Assembly (NCBI GenBank): GCA_945901025.1
Contig: CAMDJW010000008.1
Location: 1 to 64,000, forward strand
Direction: 5' to 3'
Length of the DNA: 64,000 nucleotides
Source: Spirosoma fluviale
GTDB lineage: Bacteria; Bacteroidota; Bacteroidia; Cytophagales; Spirosomataceae
Shown here: in pieces, positions 1-8,432 of the stretch
Numbering within the stretch: position 1 is the first letter of the stretch
Layout of the letters: every line of letters starts with the position of its first letter
Program-made: the position numbers and the translations under genes
The notes under the pieces: model-generated
What the model was told of the DNA's origin: nothing
Databases searched by the model: none
The model's input: only the letters and a program-made list of their open reading frames with translations

Positions 1-79
1 TTCATAGGTTTACTATTTATACACTGAATGATCCATTGAAATTCTTTGAAAGAAAGATCAAAATATCACATGCAAAATA

Positions 80-1156
80 TTAATTATTTTTCGAACCTGA
101 ATCGATCCACGATTTAATTTTGCTGATTTCGCAGGAAGAAATACTGACGCTTGCTGAGGGCATGGCGATGTAACCGGCCAAATGAGCCACGGAGCCATAT
201 AATTTACCATTTAGCGCATAGGTATAAACGTTGGCATAAGTGGTTAAATCAATTGCCCCTTGAGGTTTAGTTCCACTATGGCAACCGGTGCAGCTAGCTT
301 GTAAAATGGGCGTGATGTCTTTAGCATAGCTCATGTTCGTCGTGATGCAAGCAGTCCCAGAGGCCTCGCAAGAATTATTTTTCGCCCCTTGTTTGATCCA
401 AGTTAAGACCAAAGCGATGTTCTCTTTCGAGAAAGCGGCCATGGGTGGAGGAGGCATTCTGTCCTCCCCGGTTTCCAATAAACTCGTGTAGAGTTCACTT
501 GAAGTGGGGTTTTTGGTATTTACCTCTTTGATAATATTAGTATAGTCAGTTAAAATCACGCCATCTTTTTTGCTAATCGCATCATGGCAACCGCTCATGG
601 CACAGTTGGAGACTATTAAAGGAAGAATTTTTTGCTTAAAATATACGGTATCAGGATTGCAAACAACGTTTGTGGTAGGCGGGTTTGTCGGCGTGGTGAT
701 GGTGACAATCGGATTTACAGGATTAGTCGGTTTTAAATCTACGAGAATTGCGCCTGCTAGGTAGGAACCGATAATCCATTTCTTCACCATAGTAAGTTCG
801 CAAGATGTCAAAGAGCTTGACGCTGAAGGCATGGGGGAATAGCCAGGCAAGTGCATCATGGAGCCATATAATTTCCCATTTTTCACATAGAGAATAATTT
901 TATCGTAGGTTGATAAATCAACGTTTCCAGAGGGAGCTGTGGCATTATGACAAGAAATGCAATTGTTTTGAATGATGGGCCAAATGGATTTGTCAAATGA
1001 AATAATAACCGTATCGCATAAAGAAGCTGTAGGTCCCGGGGTCACAGGTGTTGTTGTTCCAGGGGTTTCTCCCGGTTTTATCGGCAAAGGAGTGTTTTTG
1101 TCGTTTTGGCATGCGAAAATTATACCCAGTAAAAAAATTACACGGATTCTTTTCAT
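80..1156 (-). CDS. Three-haem planctomycete-type cytochrome c lipoprotein
   Basis: A 358-residue exported lipoprotein with a type II signal peptide ending at Cys16 (IIFAC). A Thr/Pro-rich linker is followed by three c-type haem modules. The haem motifs are C66-I-S-C-H70, an unusual CX4CH motif C185-AMSG-C190-H191, and C289-T-G-C-H293. Modules 1 and 3 are close internal copies: both carry NGKLYGS, an HL-GY segment, MPSAS as a possible distal Met ligand, and a following SCE. Module 2 differs and has a MPPPPM segment. It is the last gene of a minus-strand operon with YceI, a DUF5777 barrel and a Rieske protein, about 88 bp after YceI. I infer an envelope electron carrier; the exact partner is not visible. 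The family assignment as a c-type cytochrome is firm, the role is inferred. Confidence 0.85.
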   Translation of the reverse strand: MKRIRVIFLLGIIFACQNDKNTPLPIKPGETPGTTTPVTPGPTASLCDTVIISFDKSIWPIIQNNCISCHNATAPSGNVDLSTYDKIILYVKNGKLYGSMMHLPGYSPMPSASSSLTSCELTMVKKWIIGSYLAGAILVDLKPTNPVNPIVTITTPTNPPTTNVVCNPDTVYFKQKILPLIVSNCAMSGCHDAISKKDGVILTDYTNIIKEVNTKNPTSSELYTSLLETGEDRMPPPPMAAFSKENIALVLTWIKQGAKNNSCEASGTACITTNMSYAKDITPILQASCTGCHSGTKPQGAIDLTTYANVYTYALNGKLYGSVAHLAGYIAMPSASVSISSCEISKIKSWIDSGSKNN

Positions 1157-1244
1157 TTTTTTTGGTTAAATTTTTACTGGAATCTAGGGCAATGTGTTTA
1201 TATATATATCAACGAACCAAGGAATCATTTGAAAATTTAAATCC

Positions 1245-1784
1245 TTATTTCTTGACATAATTTATTTTGCTACTCACTCGGATGACTTCGGCGATTTTAG
1301 CAAAAACAATTTTGGGAATGTCGATTTTGTAATCAACTAATTTGATGTCAAATTGGCAATTAAGACTAATTTGATCTCCAGTGGAGACAATGGTACCTTT
1401 AATTTCGATGGATCTTGTCACTCCGTGTATGGTTGCTGAGCCAGCAGCCGTTACTGAGTAGGTGCCGGGAACTTTTAGGTCGACTGATTCTCTGATTTTT
1501 CCTTTGAAAGTAGCACTGGGGAATTTATCACTTTCTAAATAATTTTCATTGAAATGCTCTTGCATTAATTTGTTAGGGAAAACGAAATTCGTGACACGCA
1601 TTTGTACTGCAACTTCATTGTTATCGGTGTTAATGATACTGCCTACTTGCTTATTTAACGCGTCGATATCCTCGAGAGGAGTTTTTGAAAAGAAAGAAAC
1701 CTCTCCGTTTTGTGCCATGTATAGTTGGCCATTTACCTGAAAACTAAAAAGAATTAGTCCCAATACTGCGATTAAATACCTCAT
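1245..1784 (-). CDS. YceI family periplasmic lipocalin-like protein
   Basis: A 179-residue protein with a cleavable signal peptide (ends VNGQ, about residue 19). The YceI signature is visible: alternating beta strands, the ESDKFPSATFKG segment (residues about 84-95) typical of the family, and a C-terminal IDIPKIVFAKIAEVIRV segment. YceI proteins form a lipocalin-like barrel that binds isoprenoid lipids such as quinones. The start codon overlaps the stop of the upstream DUF5777 gene by 4 bp, so the two are translationally coupled. In this operon with a Rieske protein and a multihaem cytochrome, a role as a quinone or isoprenoid carrier is a reasonable inference, not shown by the sequence. Confidence 0.9.
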   Translation of the reverse strand: MRYLIAVLGLILFSFQVNGQLYMAQNGEVSFFSKTPLEDIDALNKQVGSIINTDNNEVAVQMRVTNFVFPNKLMQEHFNENYLESDKFPSATFKGKIRESVDLKVPGTYSVTAAGSATIHGVTRSIEIKGTIVSTGDQISLNCQFDIKLVDYKIDIPKIVFAKIAEVIRVSSKINYVKK

Positions 1785-2710
1785 TTCTTATTTTTTTTAT
1801 CTGGTTCAAAGCTAAATGTTCTCGCCATATTAAATCCATAAAATATGTCGGCATTGGCCCAAGTACCCGTGGTTTGGCTGATGAAATGTTTTTCAATCAT
1901 GCCTTTGGAATTTGTGAAGTGCAATTGAAAAACGTGGCCGCCCGTTTCAATATCAAATCCGATGGAAAATGAATCTTGGTAAGGGTAAGGTGTGCCGGAC
2001 GTTTCCAAGAAATTTTGAGTATCCACGATATTCTTGTAATATTCAGCCGACAAACTTAGCCTGTTGGTCAACTTATATCTTCCCCCCATACCCAATGAAT
2101 ATAAGTTATTGTCGAAATAAACGGACTCAACTTTATTGTTGTGCAAAACGGTCGGCATAATCTGCAAGGATAATTTATCGGTAAACTTTCTGGCGATTAA
2201 CAATTGGCCCATGTATGTTTGTCGCTGTAAATTATTCTCATAGCGCATCATATTTCCTGAAGGCAGTGTATAGCCTGTTGGCATCGTGTTCGTTGCCAAA
2301 CTTCCATACATAGTCAGTGTAATAGGCATGGCATTCGATTGCCTCAAAACCTTATATTTGCTATAAAAATCATACGTTTTCTCAATCGTTGATCTTCCCA
2401 TTCCCACGAGCCAAACATCACTTATCCCATATTCCAGTCCTAATCTGATTTTGGCTTCATCTAATCCCAGGAAGTTATCCATAAACCCTGAATTTAAAGC
2501 ACCAAATCGATGTGAAATCCAAAAATTCAAATGTTTTTTGGCAATCGTTTCTACCGTCTGCCCATTGATAAATCGAGTGCCTTTAAAAGTAGCTTGAGTA
2601 TAGGTGGTTTTTTTAGCATCCTCTTGATTAAGCATGTTTAACAAATCATCCTGGCCTAAAAGTTGAGCAGCATGGAGCATTCCAAAAAGGAATAAGATCT
2701 TAGCTTTCAT
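1781..2710 (-). CDS. DUF5777 family outer-membrane beta-barrel protein
   Basis: A 309-residue protein with a signal peptide (ends LLGQ, about residue 19). An N-terminal region (DLLNMLNQED) is followed by alternating amphipathic strands such as YGISDVWLVGMGRS and the final FNMARTFSFEP. The pattern matches DUF5777, a Bacteroidota family predicted to form an outer-membrane barrel of unknown function. It starts 1 bp after the Rieske stop codon and overlaps YceI by 4 bp, so all three are one transcription unit. It could supply a pore that lets the associated redox proteins pass electrons or ligands across the outer membrane; this is inference from context only. Confidence 0.8.
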   Translation of the reverse strand: MKAKILFLFGMLHAAQLLGQDDLLNMLNQEDAKKTTYTQATFKGTRFINGQTVETIAKKHLNFWISHRFGALNSGFMDNFLGLDEAKIRLGLEYGISDVWLVGMGRSTIEKTYDFYSKYKVLRQSNAMPITLTMYGSLATNTMPTGYTLPSGNMMRYENNLQRQTYMGQLLIARKFTDKLSLQIMPTVLHNNKVESVYFDNNLYSLGMGGRYKLTNRLSLSAEYYKNIVDTQNFLETSGTPYPYQDSFSIGFDIETGGHVFQLHFTNSKGMIEKHFISQTTGTWANADIFYGFNMARTFSFEPDKKNKK

Positions 2711-2711
2711 G

Positions 2712-3146
2712 TTAAGAAAAAACCCGAAGGCTTGTGTTTGTCAATGTGGTTTTGTAGGCAGTAATTCCTTTGCTACTTACATTATTGGTTTTTTCACCCG
2801 TAATACTAAATGTTGCCCCATGAGCTGGACATGAAAATCCAGATCCATTATACATCACTTGAGGTTGGCCTTCGTGAGAGCAAATTTGAGTAACTGCAGC
2901 AAAACTGGTAGCTGAAATTCGTGCGATAACTACTTTATTGATCGTGATGTATTTGCCAACGGTATTCAACGCACTATACGAAGCATTTGTTAAATCCAAC
3001 GTAAAATCAATAGTTCCCGAAGGGGAGACCCCCGATTCATTTTGGCAAGAACTTAATGCACTAGCGCCACAATATACGGCCATTAAGGAAGCTCCCTTTA
3101 ATCCCAACGATTTTAAAAAGTCATTTCTTTTAATTCTGTTTTCCAT
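2712..3146 (-). CDS. Rieske [2Fe-2S] lipoprotein
   Basis: A 144-residue protein with the two Rieske ligand boxes C89-S-H91 and C106-PA-H109 flanked by the expected Gly residues, so it should bind a [2Fe-2S] cluster through two Cys and two His. The N-terminus (KRNDFLKSLGLKG) is a degenerate Tat-type signal and is followed by a lipobox ending at Cys34 (LSSC). Export in folded form and membrane anchoring are therefore likely. It is the first gene of the operon with DUF5777, YceI and the three-haem cytochrome. The size suits an arsenite-oxidase or bc1-like small Rieske subunit, but no large catalytic partner is present in this operon. Confidence 0.9.
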   Translation of the reverse strand: MENRIKRNDFLKSLGLKGASLMAVYCGASALSSCQNESGVSPSGTIDFTLDLTNASYSALNTVGKYITINKVVIARISATSFAAVTQICSHEGQPQVMYNGSGFSCPAHGATFSITGEKTNNVSSKGITAYKTTLTNTSLRVFS

Positions 3147-3451
3147 GGTAGGCTATTTTGTTAGAGTTTTTTTAAAGGTGTCAATCATGGTATTTCTTTG
3201 TACATATATTAACGTGTTATTAAAACTTAGGCGGAAGAAGATTTTAAAACTTTTTTTAATCCTATTAAAATGAAGTCTTGATTTTTGATAGACTTTCAGT
3301 GGAACAGTGCAAATTTAGGTTATTAAAACAAATAGCTAACGTTAACAATCTATGATTATTATCATAGGTTATTAGGATTCGGCATGTCGGCCAACCTAGT
3401 CGTCCATACTTGCTTTTACCTAATACGTAATACTTATAGCCTATTTATTAC
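3147..3451. other. Intergenic stretch with short palindromes
   Basis: This 305-bp gap lies upstream of the Rieske operon (minus strand) and downstream of the PQQ dehydrogenase gene. It must contain the operon promoter. I see a perfect 7-bp inverted repeat CTATGAT-tatt-ATCATAG at 3350-3367 and, next to it, the palindrome TAACGTTA. A minus-strand -7-like box TAAATTTG lies at 3310-3317 but has no well spaced -33 element. The open frame running through part of it on the plus strand looks non-coding. Confidence 0.5.
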
Positions 3452-4870
3452 TTAATTCGGGTTCACCCTAAACACCATTCCGGGATTTTCTACACCGATG
3501 TACATGTAACCATCTGAGCCCAACTTCACATTACGTAATCGGCCTACATTGATTAAAATCTTCTCTTGTTTCACGACCTTGTTATCTTGAATGACACAGC
3601 GATTGAGGTAGTTGAATCGCAAGGACCCAATCATTAAGTTGCCTTTCCAAGCTGGATATTTATCAGTATTCATGAAAGTCAAACCAGACGGAGCAATCGA
3701 TGGTACAAAGTAGGAGACAGGTTGTTCCATCCCTTCTTTTTTCGAGATATTGGTAATGGGTTTTCCATCATAGTTAATTCCGTAGGAAATGACAGGCCAA
3801 CCGTAATTACGACCAGCTTGGATGATGTTAATTTCATCGCCACCCCGCGGGCCATGTTCCGTTTCCCAGATATCACCGGTCCATGGATTTGTCGTTAATC
3901 CTTGCGGATTTCTTTGTCCATATGAGTAAATACTAGGATGAAATTTAGCAGGATCTTTCCCAACAAATGGATTGTCCTTAGGGACTGATCCATCGTCATT
4001 TAACCGATGAATTTTTCCATTGTCATTATCCGTTTCTTGTGGAAATACTTTTTCCATGCCCCTTTCTCCAACAGAGAAAAACATATATCCTTTCTTGTCA
4101 AACGTGATTCGAGAGCCAAAATGTTGGAATGTTTTAGTATATGGAAGCGACTCAAATAGTTCTTGGGACTCCACCCACATGTTGTTTTTTATTTTTCCTC
4201 GAACAATTCCAGTTGACGTCAACGTGGTCGAGCCATCCATTTTGGATTTAGAATAAGACATGTATACCCAACCATTTTCCGCAAATTTTGGATGCAATGC
4301 AATGTCCAAAAGTCCTCCTTGGCCTTTAGCCATCACGGATGGTGTTCCAGTAATTTCTGTTTTATTTCTTTTTTGATCGACCAAGTACAATTTCCCCTTA
4401 CGGTCGGAAATCAAATAATCTTTATTTGGCAATTGTGCAAATCCCCATGGACTATCAAATCCGGTGGCAATTGTATCCAATTTAATGGTTACACCTTCTG
4501 AAACAAAAATATTTGATTTAGGCTTGTTCTCGAATTTGTATTGCTCCACTCCAGCCAAATTTTCAATAATCAAATCAGCTAATTTATCGATGTCTTTAGG
4601 AGATAATATGCCTTTCCAAGTAGGCATTCCCATATCATTGTATCCATTCGTGATGCTGGCAACTAATTCTGGTTTTGTATTTCCATGTTTCCATTTACGA
4701 TCCACAAATGCTTCTACTTTTTCACCGTGACATGAGGCGCAATATTGCGTGTAAATCTTTTCTGTGGGCTCATCAATAACAGCTTTTTTAGGAGCCGTAT
4801 TTAACGACATGATGGATAGAGTGGCTGTGGCGATAAGGCCAACAATCATTATTTGTTTATACATGGTCAT
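3452..4870 (-). CDS. Cytochrome c / PQQ-dependent sugar dehydrogenase fusion
   Basis: A 472-residue exported protein. After a signal peptide (residues about 1-25) comes a cytochrome c domain with C44-AS-C47-H48 and a possible distal Met in the MGMPTW segment. From about residue 120 it continues as a glucose/sorbosone dehydrogenase beta-propeller (GSDH family; motifs GSRITFDKKGYMFFSVGERG, YSYGQRNPQG, EHGPRGGDEINII, GRNYGWPVISYG). These are the PQQ- and calcium-binding elements of soluble aldose dehydrogenases (Asd/YliI-like). It should oxidise aldoses at C1 in the periplasm and pass electrons to its own haem. It stands alone, convergent to nothing and upstream of the kelch gene on the other strand. 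Confidence 0.9.
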   Translation of the reverse strand: MTMYKQIMIVGLIATATLSIMSLNTAPKKAVIDEPTEKIYTQYCASCHGEKVEAFVDRKWKHGNTKPELVASITNGYNDMGMPTWKGILSPKDIDKLADLIIENLAGVEQYKFENKPKSNIFVSEGVTIKLDTIATGFDSPWGFAQLPNKDYLISDRKGKLYLVDQKRNKTEITGTPSVMAKGQGGLLDIALHPKFAENGWVYMSYSKSKMDGSTTLTSTGIVRGKIKNNMWVESQELFESLPYTKTFQHFGSRITFDKKGYMFFSVGERGMEKVFPQETDNDNGKIHRLNDDGSVPKDNPFVGKDPAKFHPSIYSYGQRNPQGLTTNPWTGDIWETEHGPRGGDEINIIQAGRNYGWPVISYGINYDGKPITNISKKEGMEQPVSYFVPSIAPSGLTFMNTDKYPAWKGNLMIGSLRFNYLNRCVIQDNKVVKQEKILINVGRLRNVKLGSDGYMYIGVENPGMVFRVNPN

Positions 4871-4923
4871 TTTTATTTATTCAACTACTAAACTAAAAAT
4901 TATTTTTCAATTTTAATAACTTC

Positions 4924-4953
4924 TTGGGAGGTCAAAGGTTTCCAATAATTTTG
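4924..4953 (+). promoter_or_regulatory. Bacteroidota-type promoter of the kelch gene
   Basis: TTG at 4924-4926, a 19-bp spacer, and TAATTTTG at 4946-4953 match the Bacteroidota consensus TTG-N19-TAnnTTTG. Transcription would begin near 4957, about 27 bp before the ATG at 4984. This also argues against translation starting as far upstream as 4924. Confidence 0.7.
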
Positions 4954-4983
4954 TATTTTAGCTATTCAATTGAATCTAAATCT

Positions 4984-5958
4984 ATGAAAAAATTAATCGG
5001 AATGGTCTTCGGACTAGCTATATCTTTTGCTTCTTTTTCGCAAATTCCTTCAGGTCCATGGCAAGTATTAGAACCTTCAAACACCGCTTTAAAACGACAC
5101 GAAAGTGGTTTTGTCGAATGTGATGGAAAGTTTTATGCCTTAGGTGGTCGTGGAAAAAAGGCGATTGAAGCCTATAATCCTAAGACAAATACCTGGGAAA
5201 ACTTGGGAGATACACCCATTGAATTTCATCATTTTCAGGCCTTAAGTTTCCAACATGAAATTTATGTTATTTGTGCCTTTACGGGTGGATATCCACATGA
5301 AAAACCCATTGAAAACATGTTGATTTTTAATCCCAAAACAAAAATTTGGCGTGACGGCCCCAAGATTCCTACGGACAGATTTCGAGGATCGGCAGGAATT
5401 TTCGCCTATAAAAATAAAATATATGCCGTTTGTGGGATTAAAGATGGACACTATGATGGGCATGTGAGTTGGTTCGATGTATTTGACCCGAAAACAAATA
5501 CGTGGTCCCAATTGCCTGACGCACCTAGAGCCAGAGATCACGTGCAAGCGGCTATGCTAGGGGATAAATTGTACATGGTGGGAGGACGTAATTCCCATGC
5601 CGCCATTGGAAAAGTGTTGGAGAAAACAATTGCTGAAGTAGATGTTTATGATTTCAAAACAGGTGCTTGGACAACTTTGCCTAATGGCCTTCCTACTCTC
5701 AGGGCTGGAACATGTACGTTGACGAAATATCCGTATGTCATTGTCTTACAGGGCGAAAGTTCCAAGCAAGTTCCGGCACACTCGGAGGTAGAGGCGCTTG
5801 ATGTTAGAACGAATGAATGGGTAAAATTTCCTTCTTTGTTGCAAGGCCGACATGGCACCTCGACCGTTTTATATAAAAACAAAATGTACATCATGGCGGG
5901 AAGCGCAAACCGTGGTGGAGGTCCTGAACTAAACACGATGGAATATTTACAATGGTAA
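4984..5958 (+). CDS. Exported kelch-repeat beta-propeller protein
   Basis: A 324-residue protein starting at ATG 4984 (MKKLIGMVFG), which gives a clean signal peptide ending at SFSQ. An in-frame upstream start at 4924 would overlap the promoter and is rejected. At least five kelch motifs are visible as a Gly-Gly pair followed by Tyr and Trp (ALGGRGKKAIEAYNPKTNTWENL, VWCGI-like blades, YMVGGRNSH, IMAGSANRGGGP), consistent with a six-bladed propeller. Function is unknown; such proteins may bind carbohydrate or proteins in the periplasm, or act like N-acetylneuraminate epimerases, which share the fold. The last nine codons are repeated about 86 bp downstream. Confidence 0.85.
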   Translation: MKKLIGMVFGLAISFASFSQIPSGPWQVLEPSNTALKRHESGFVECDGKFYALGGRGKKAIEAYNPKTNTWENLGDTPIEFHHFQALSFQHEIYVICAFTGGYPHEKPIENMLIFNPKTKIWRDGPKIPTDRFRGSAGIFAYKNKIYAVCGIKDGHYDGHVSWFDVFDPKTNTWSQLPDAPRARDHVQAAMLGDKLYMVGGRNSHAAIGKVLEKTIAEVDVYDFKTGAWTTLPNGLPTLRAGTCTLTKYPYVIVLQGESSKQVPAHSEVEALDVRTNEWVKFPSLLQGRHGTSTVLYKNKMYIMAGSANRGGGPELNTMEYLQW

Positions 5959-6066
5959 TTATAAAGAAAAATTCAATGTAAGGAGTACCAAAATCAATTA
6001 TTGTCCTCTCTAGATTAAACACGATGGAATATCTACAATGGTAATTTTTAAAGAAAAAATTTAATC
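5930..6066 (+). repeat. Direct duplication of the kelch gene tail
   Basis: The segment at about 5930-5980, containing the last codons LNTMEYLQW, the stop codon and the start of the 3' untranslated region, is repeated at about 6016-6066. The second copy encodes the same nonapeptide and stop, with one TTA to CTA synonymous change. The flanking A-rich sequence is also similar. The second copy has no upstream kelch frame, so it is a relic of a duplicated gene end. Confidence 0.8.
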
Positions 6067-6109
6067 GTATATTTCGTTTTAAAATCCGAAAGGATCCCTA
6101 AACTTCATT

Positions 6110-8422
6110 ATGAAAATATTTAAAATCATCATTCCTGTTGTCCTAGCTGCTATTTGCATGTATGCTGCTTGGAGCTGTTCCGATGCACAGGGTTCGGACA
6201 CATCCATGCCAGATGTGGTTGATTATAACTTTCACATTCGTCCCATTCTTTCTGACAGATGTTTCAAATGTCATGGACCGGATGCCAATAAGCGACAAGC
6301 AAATTTACGTTTAGATACGAAGGAGGGCGCTTATGCGGCGTTTAAGGATAATGCAAAAGCACATGCAATTGTGCCCGGAGATCCTTCCCAATCGGATGCT
6401 TTTCAGCGTTTAATTACCAAGGACACTGCACTCAGAATGCCTACTATGAAATCCAATTTGGTGCTTACTCAGCATGAAATTGATTTAATTGAAAAGTGGA
6501 TTGATCAAGGCGCTGTTTATAAGCCACATTGGTCTTTTATAAAACCCGTAAAGCCTGAATTGCCTGAGGCTGATGAGGCTTGGGTCCGAAACGACATTGA
6601 TTATTTTGTATATGTCAAAATGAAGGAAAAGGGTTTGAGCCCTTCAAAAGAAACGGATAAGGAGCGACTTTTAAAAAGGGTTTGCCTTGATTTGACCGGA
6701 TTGCCACCTACACTTGAAATGCAGGATCGTTTTTTAAATGACACAGATCCTAAAGCGTATGAGAAAATTGTGAATGAGTTGTTGGCCAACAAACATTTCG
6801 GGGAAAAAATGGCTGCACCGTGGTTAGACGTAGCCCGTTATGCGGACTCGCATGGATATCAAGATGATGGTTTAAGGACAATGTGGCCTTGGCGCGATTG
6901 GGTTATACACGCATTCAATTCCAATTATTCGTACAAGAAATTTGTGACTTGGCAGTTGGCAGGCGATTTAATTCCGGGGGCCAACAAAGAAATGTTATTG
7001 GCCACGGGGTTCAACCGAAATCATAAAATTACCCAAGAAGGTGGAGTGATCGACGAGGAGTATCGTGTGGAGTATATCAATGATCGGACGAGTACTTTTG
7101 GGAAATCATTTTTGGCATTAACTTTTGAATGTTCCAAGTGCCATGATCATAAGTACGATCCGATCTCGCAAAAAGACTATTATAGTACCTATGCATTTTT
7201 TAACCAGGTGCCTGAAAAAGGGTTATTTGGTACCATTGATGCATCTTTTGCTGATCCACCGAACATGCGAATTACCTCAAAGGACGTCAATAGTTTGTTG
7301 AAATTCATTAACAAGCGGGATACATTTGCGGTCGATGTGATGGTGATGAAGGATTCGGCTAATATGCGCAAAACGCATATATTAAGTCGGGGCAATTACG
7401 ATATGCCTACGTACGAAGTGGGCGTGGGAATTCCGAAAAGTATTCTTCCTTATTCGACGGCCAAATATGGTCAAAACAGATTGGGTTTAGTGCGTTGGAT
7501 GTTTGACGATGCGAATCCTTTAACATCTCGTGTGTTTGTGAATCGGATTTGGGCACAGTTTTTTGGTCGAGGAATTGTGAAAACTTTGGGTGATTTTGGG
7601 ATGCAGGGAGAGTTACCTACGCATCCGGAATTATTGGATTGGTTGGCCGTGGACTTCAAAGCACATCATTGGAACATGAAGCGTTTGGTGAAACAAATTG
7701 TGATGTCGGCTACGTACCAACAATCTTCCGATGCTACTTCAGCCGCATTAAAATCAGATCCAGAAAACATCTATTTATCGCACTCACCGCGTCTCAGATT
7801 ACCTGCTGAGAATGTGCGTGATCATGTCTTGGCATCGGCAGATATTTTAAATCCTGAAATTGGCGGTCCTAGTGTAAAACCTTATCAGCCAAAGGGTTTA
7901 TGGGAAATGGCTACTTCTGGCCGTGGATCCTTAATGACCTACATTCAAGATCATAATCAAGATTTGTATCGCAGAGGCATGTACGTTTTTATCAAAAGAA
8001 CGGTTCCTCCTCCGTCTATGTTGATTTTTGATGCCAGTAATCGGGATCAGTGTGAGGTCCAAAGAGGAAGGACAAATACACCTTTACAAGCTTTAGTTAT
8101 GATGAATGATCCACATGTGATGGAGAGTTCACGGGTTTTAGCGAGTCATTTATCGGCTGAGAAGGGAAGTTTAGATGTGGTTTTATCAAAGGCTTTTAGG
8201 AAAATTATTTGCAGAAAACCAAGTGAGAAAGAGTTGGTCATTTTAAAGCGTTATTTTGAAAATGAGCAGGCATCCTTTAAGAAGGAGCCTAATAAAATTG
8301 AAAAACTGATGAAGATTGGAGAATATAAAAAAGATCCGGGAGCGGTACGTTTTTATACGGCGGCATTGATGCAGACGATCCAATTAATATATAACATGGA
8401 GGAGGCTTTAATTCGAGTTTAA
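6110..8422 (+). CDS. PSD1 / planctomycete cytochrome c domain protein (DUF1549-DUF1553)
   Basis: A 770-residue protein with an N-terminal membrane/lipoprotein signal (AAWSC). It then has a planctomycete-type cytochrome c domain (PSCyt1, haem motif C51-FK-C54-H55), DUF1549 (PSCyt2, about residues 155-370) with a second CxxCH at C341-SK-C344-H345 followed by DHKYDP, and DUF1553 (PSD1, about 460-750). This is full length for the family. The catalytic activity of PSD1 proteins is unknown; they recur with DUF1501 proteins in Planctomycetota and some Bacteroidota and are associated with carbohydrate use. It leads an operon: the DUF1501 gene follows after 10 bp. An envelope redox enzyme is likely, with two haems. 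Confidence 0.93.
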   Translation: MKIFKIIIPVVLAAICMYAAWSCSDAQGSDTSMPDVVDYNFHIRPILSDRCFKCHGPDANKRQANLRLDTKEGAYAAFKDNAKAHAIVPGDPSQSDAFQRLITKDTALRMPTMKSNLVLTQHEIDLIEKWIDQGAVYKPHWSFIKPVKPELPEADEAWVRNDIDYFVYVKMKEKGLSPSKETDKERLLKRVCLDLTGLPPTLEMQDRFLNDTDPKAYEKIVNELLANKHFGEKMAAPWLDVARYADSHGYQDDGLRTMWPWRDWVIHAFNSNYSYKKFVTWQLAGDLIPGANKEMLLATGFNRNHKITQEGGVIDEEYRVEYINDRTSTFGKSFLALTFECSKCHDHKYDPISQKDYYSTYAFFNQVPEKGLFGTIDASFADPPNMRITSKDVNSLLKFINKRDTFAVDVMVMKDSANMRKTHILSRGNYDMPTYEVGVGIPKSILPYSTAKYGQNRLGLVRWMFDDANPLTSRVFVNRIWAQFFGRGIVKTLGDFGMQGELPTHPELLDWLAVDFKAHHWNMKRLVKQIVMSATYQQSSDATSAALKSDPENIYLSHSPRLRLPAENVRDHVLASADILNPEIGGPSVKPYQPKGLWEMATSGRGSLMTYIQDHNQDLYRRGMYVFIKRTVPPPSMLIFDASNRDQCEVQRGRTNTPLQALVMMNDPHVMESSRVLASHLSAEKGSLDVVLSKAFRKIICRKPSEKELVILKRYFENEQASFKKEPNKIEKLMKIGEYKKDPGAVRFYTAALMQTIQLIYNMEEALIRV

Positions 8423-8432
8423 TACCAATACG

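Noticed and set aside
1-5. Possible ATG of another minus-strand gene leaving the window at its first base
   Set aside because: An ATG on the minus strand at 3-5 follows an AAACCT leader seen before several genes here, but fewer than two codons are visible, so no gene can be supported.
2938-3273. 111-codon plus-strand frame over the Rieske gene start
   Set aside because: It is antisense to the confidently identified Rieske gene and has a low-complexity hydrophobic tail; no homology pattern.
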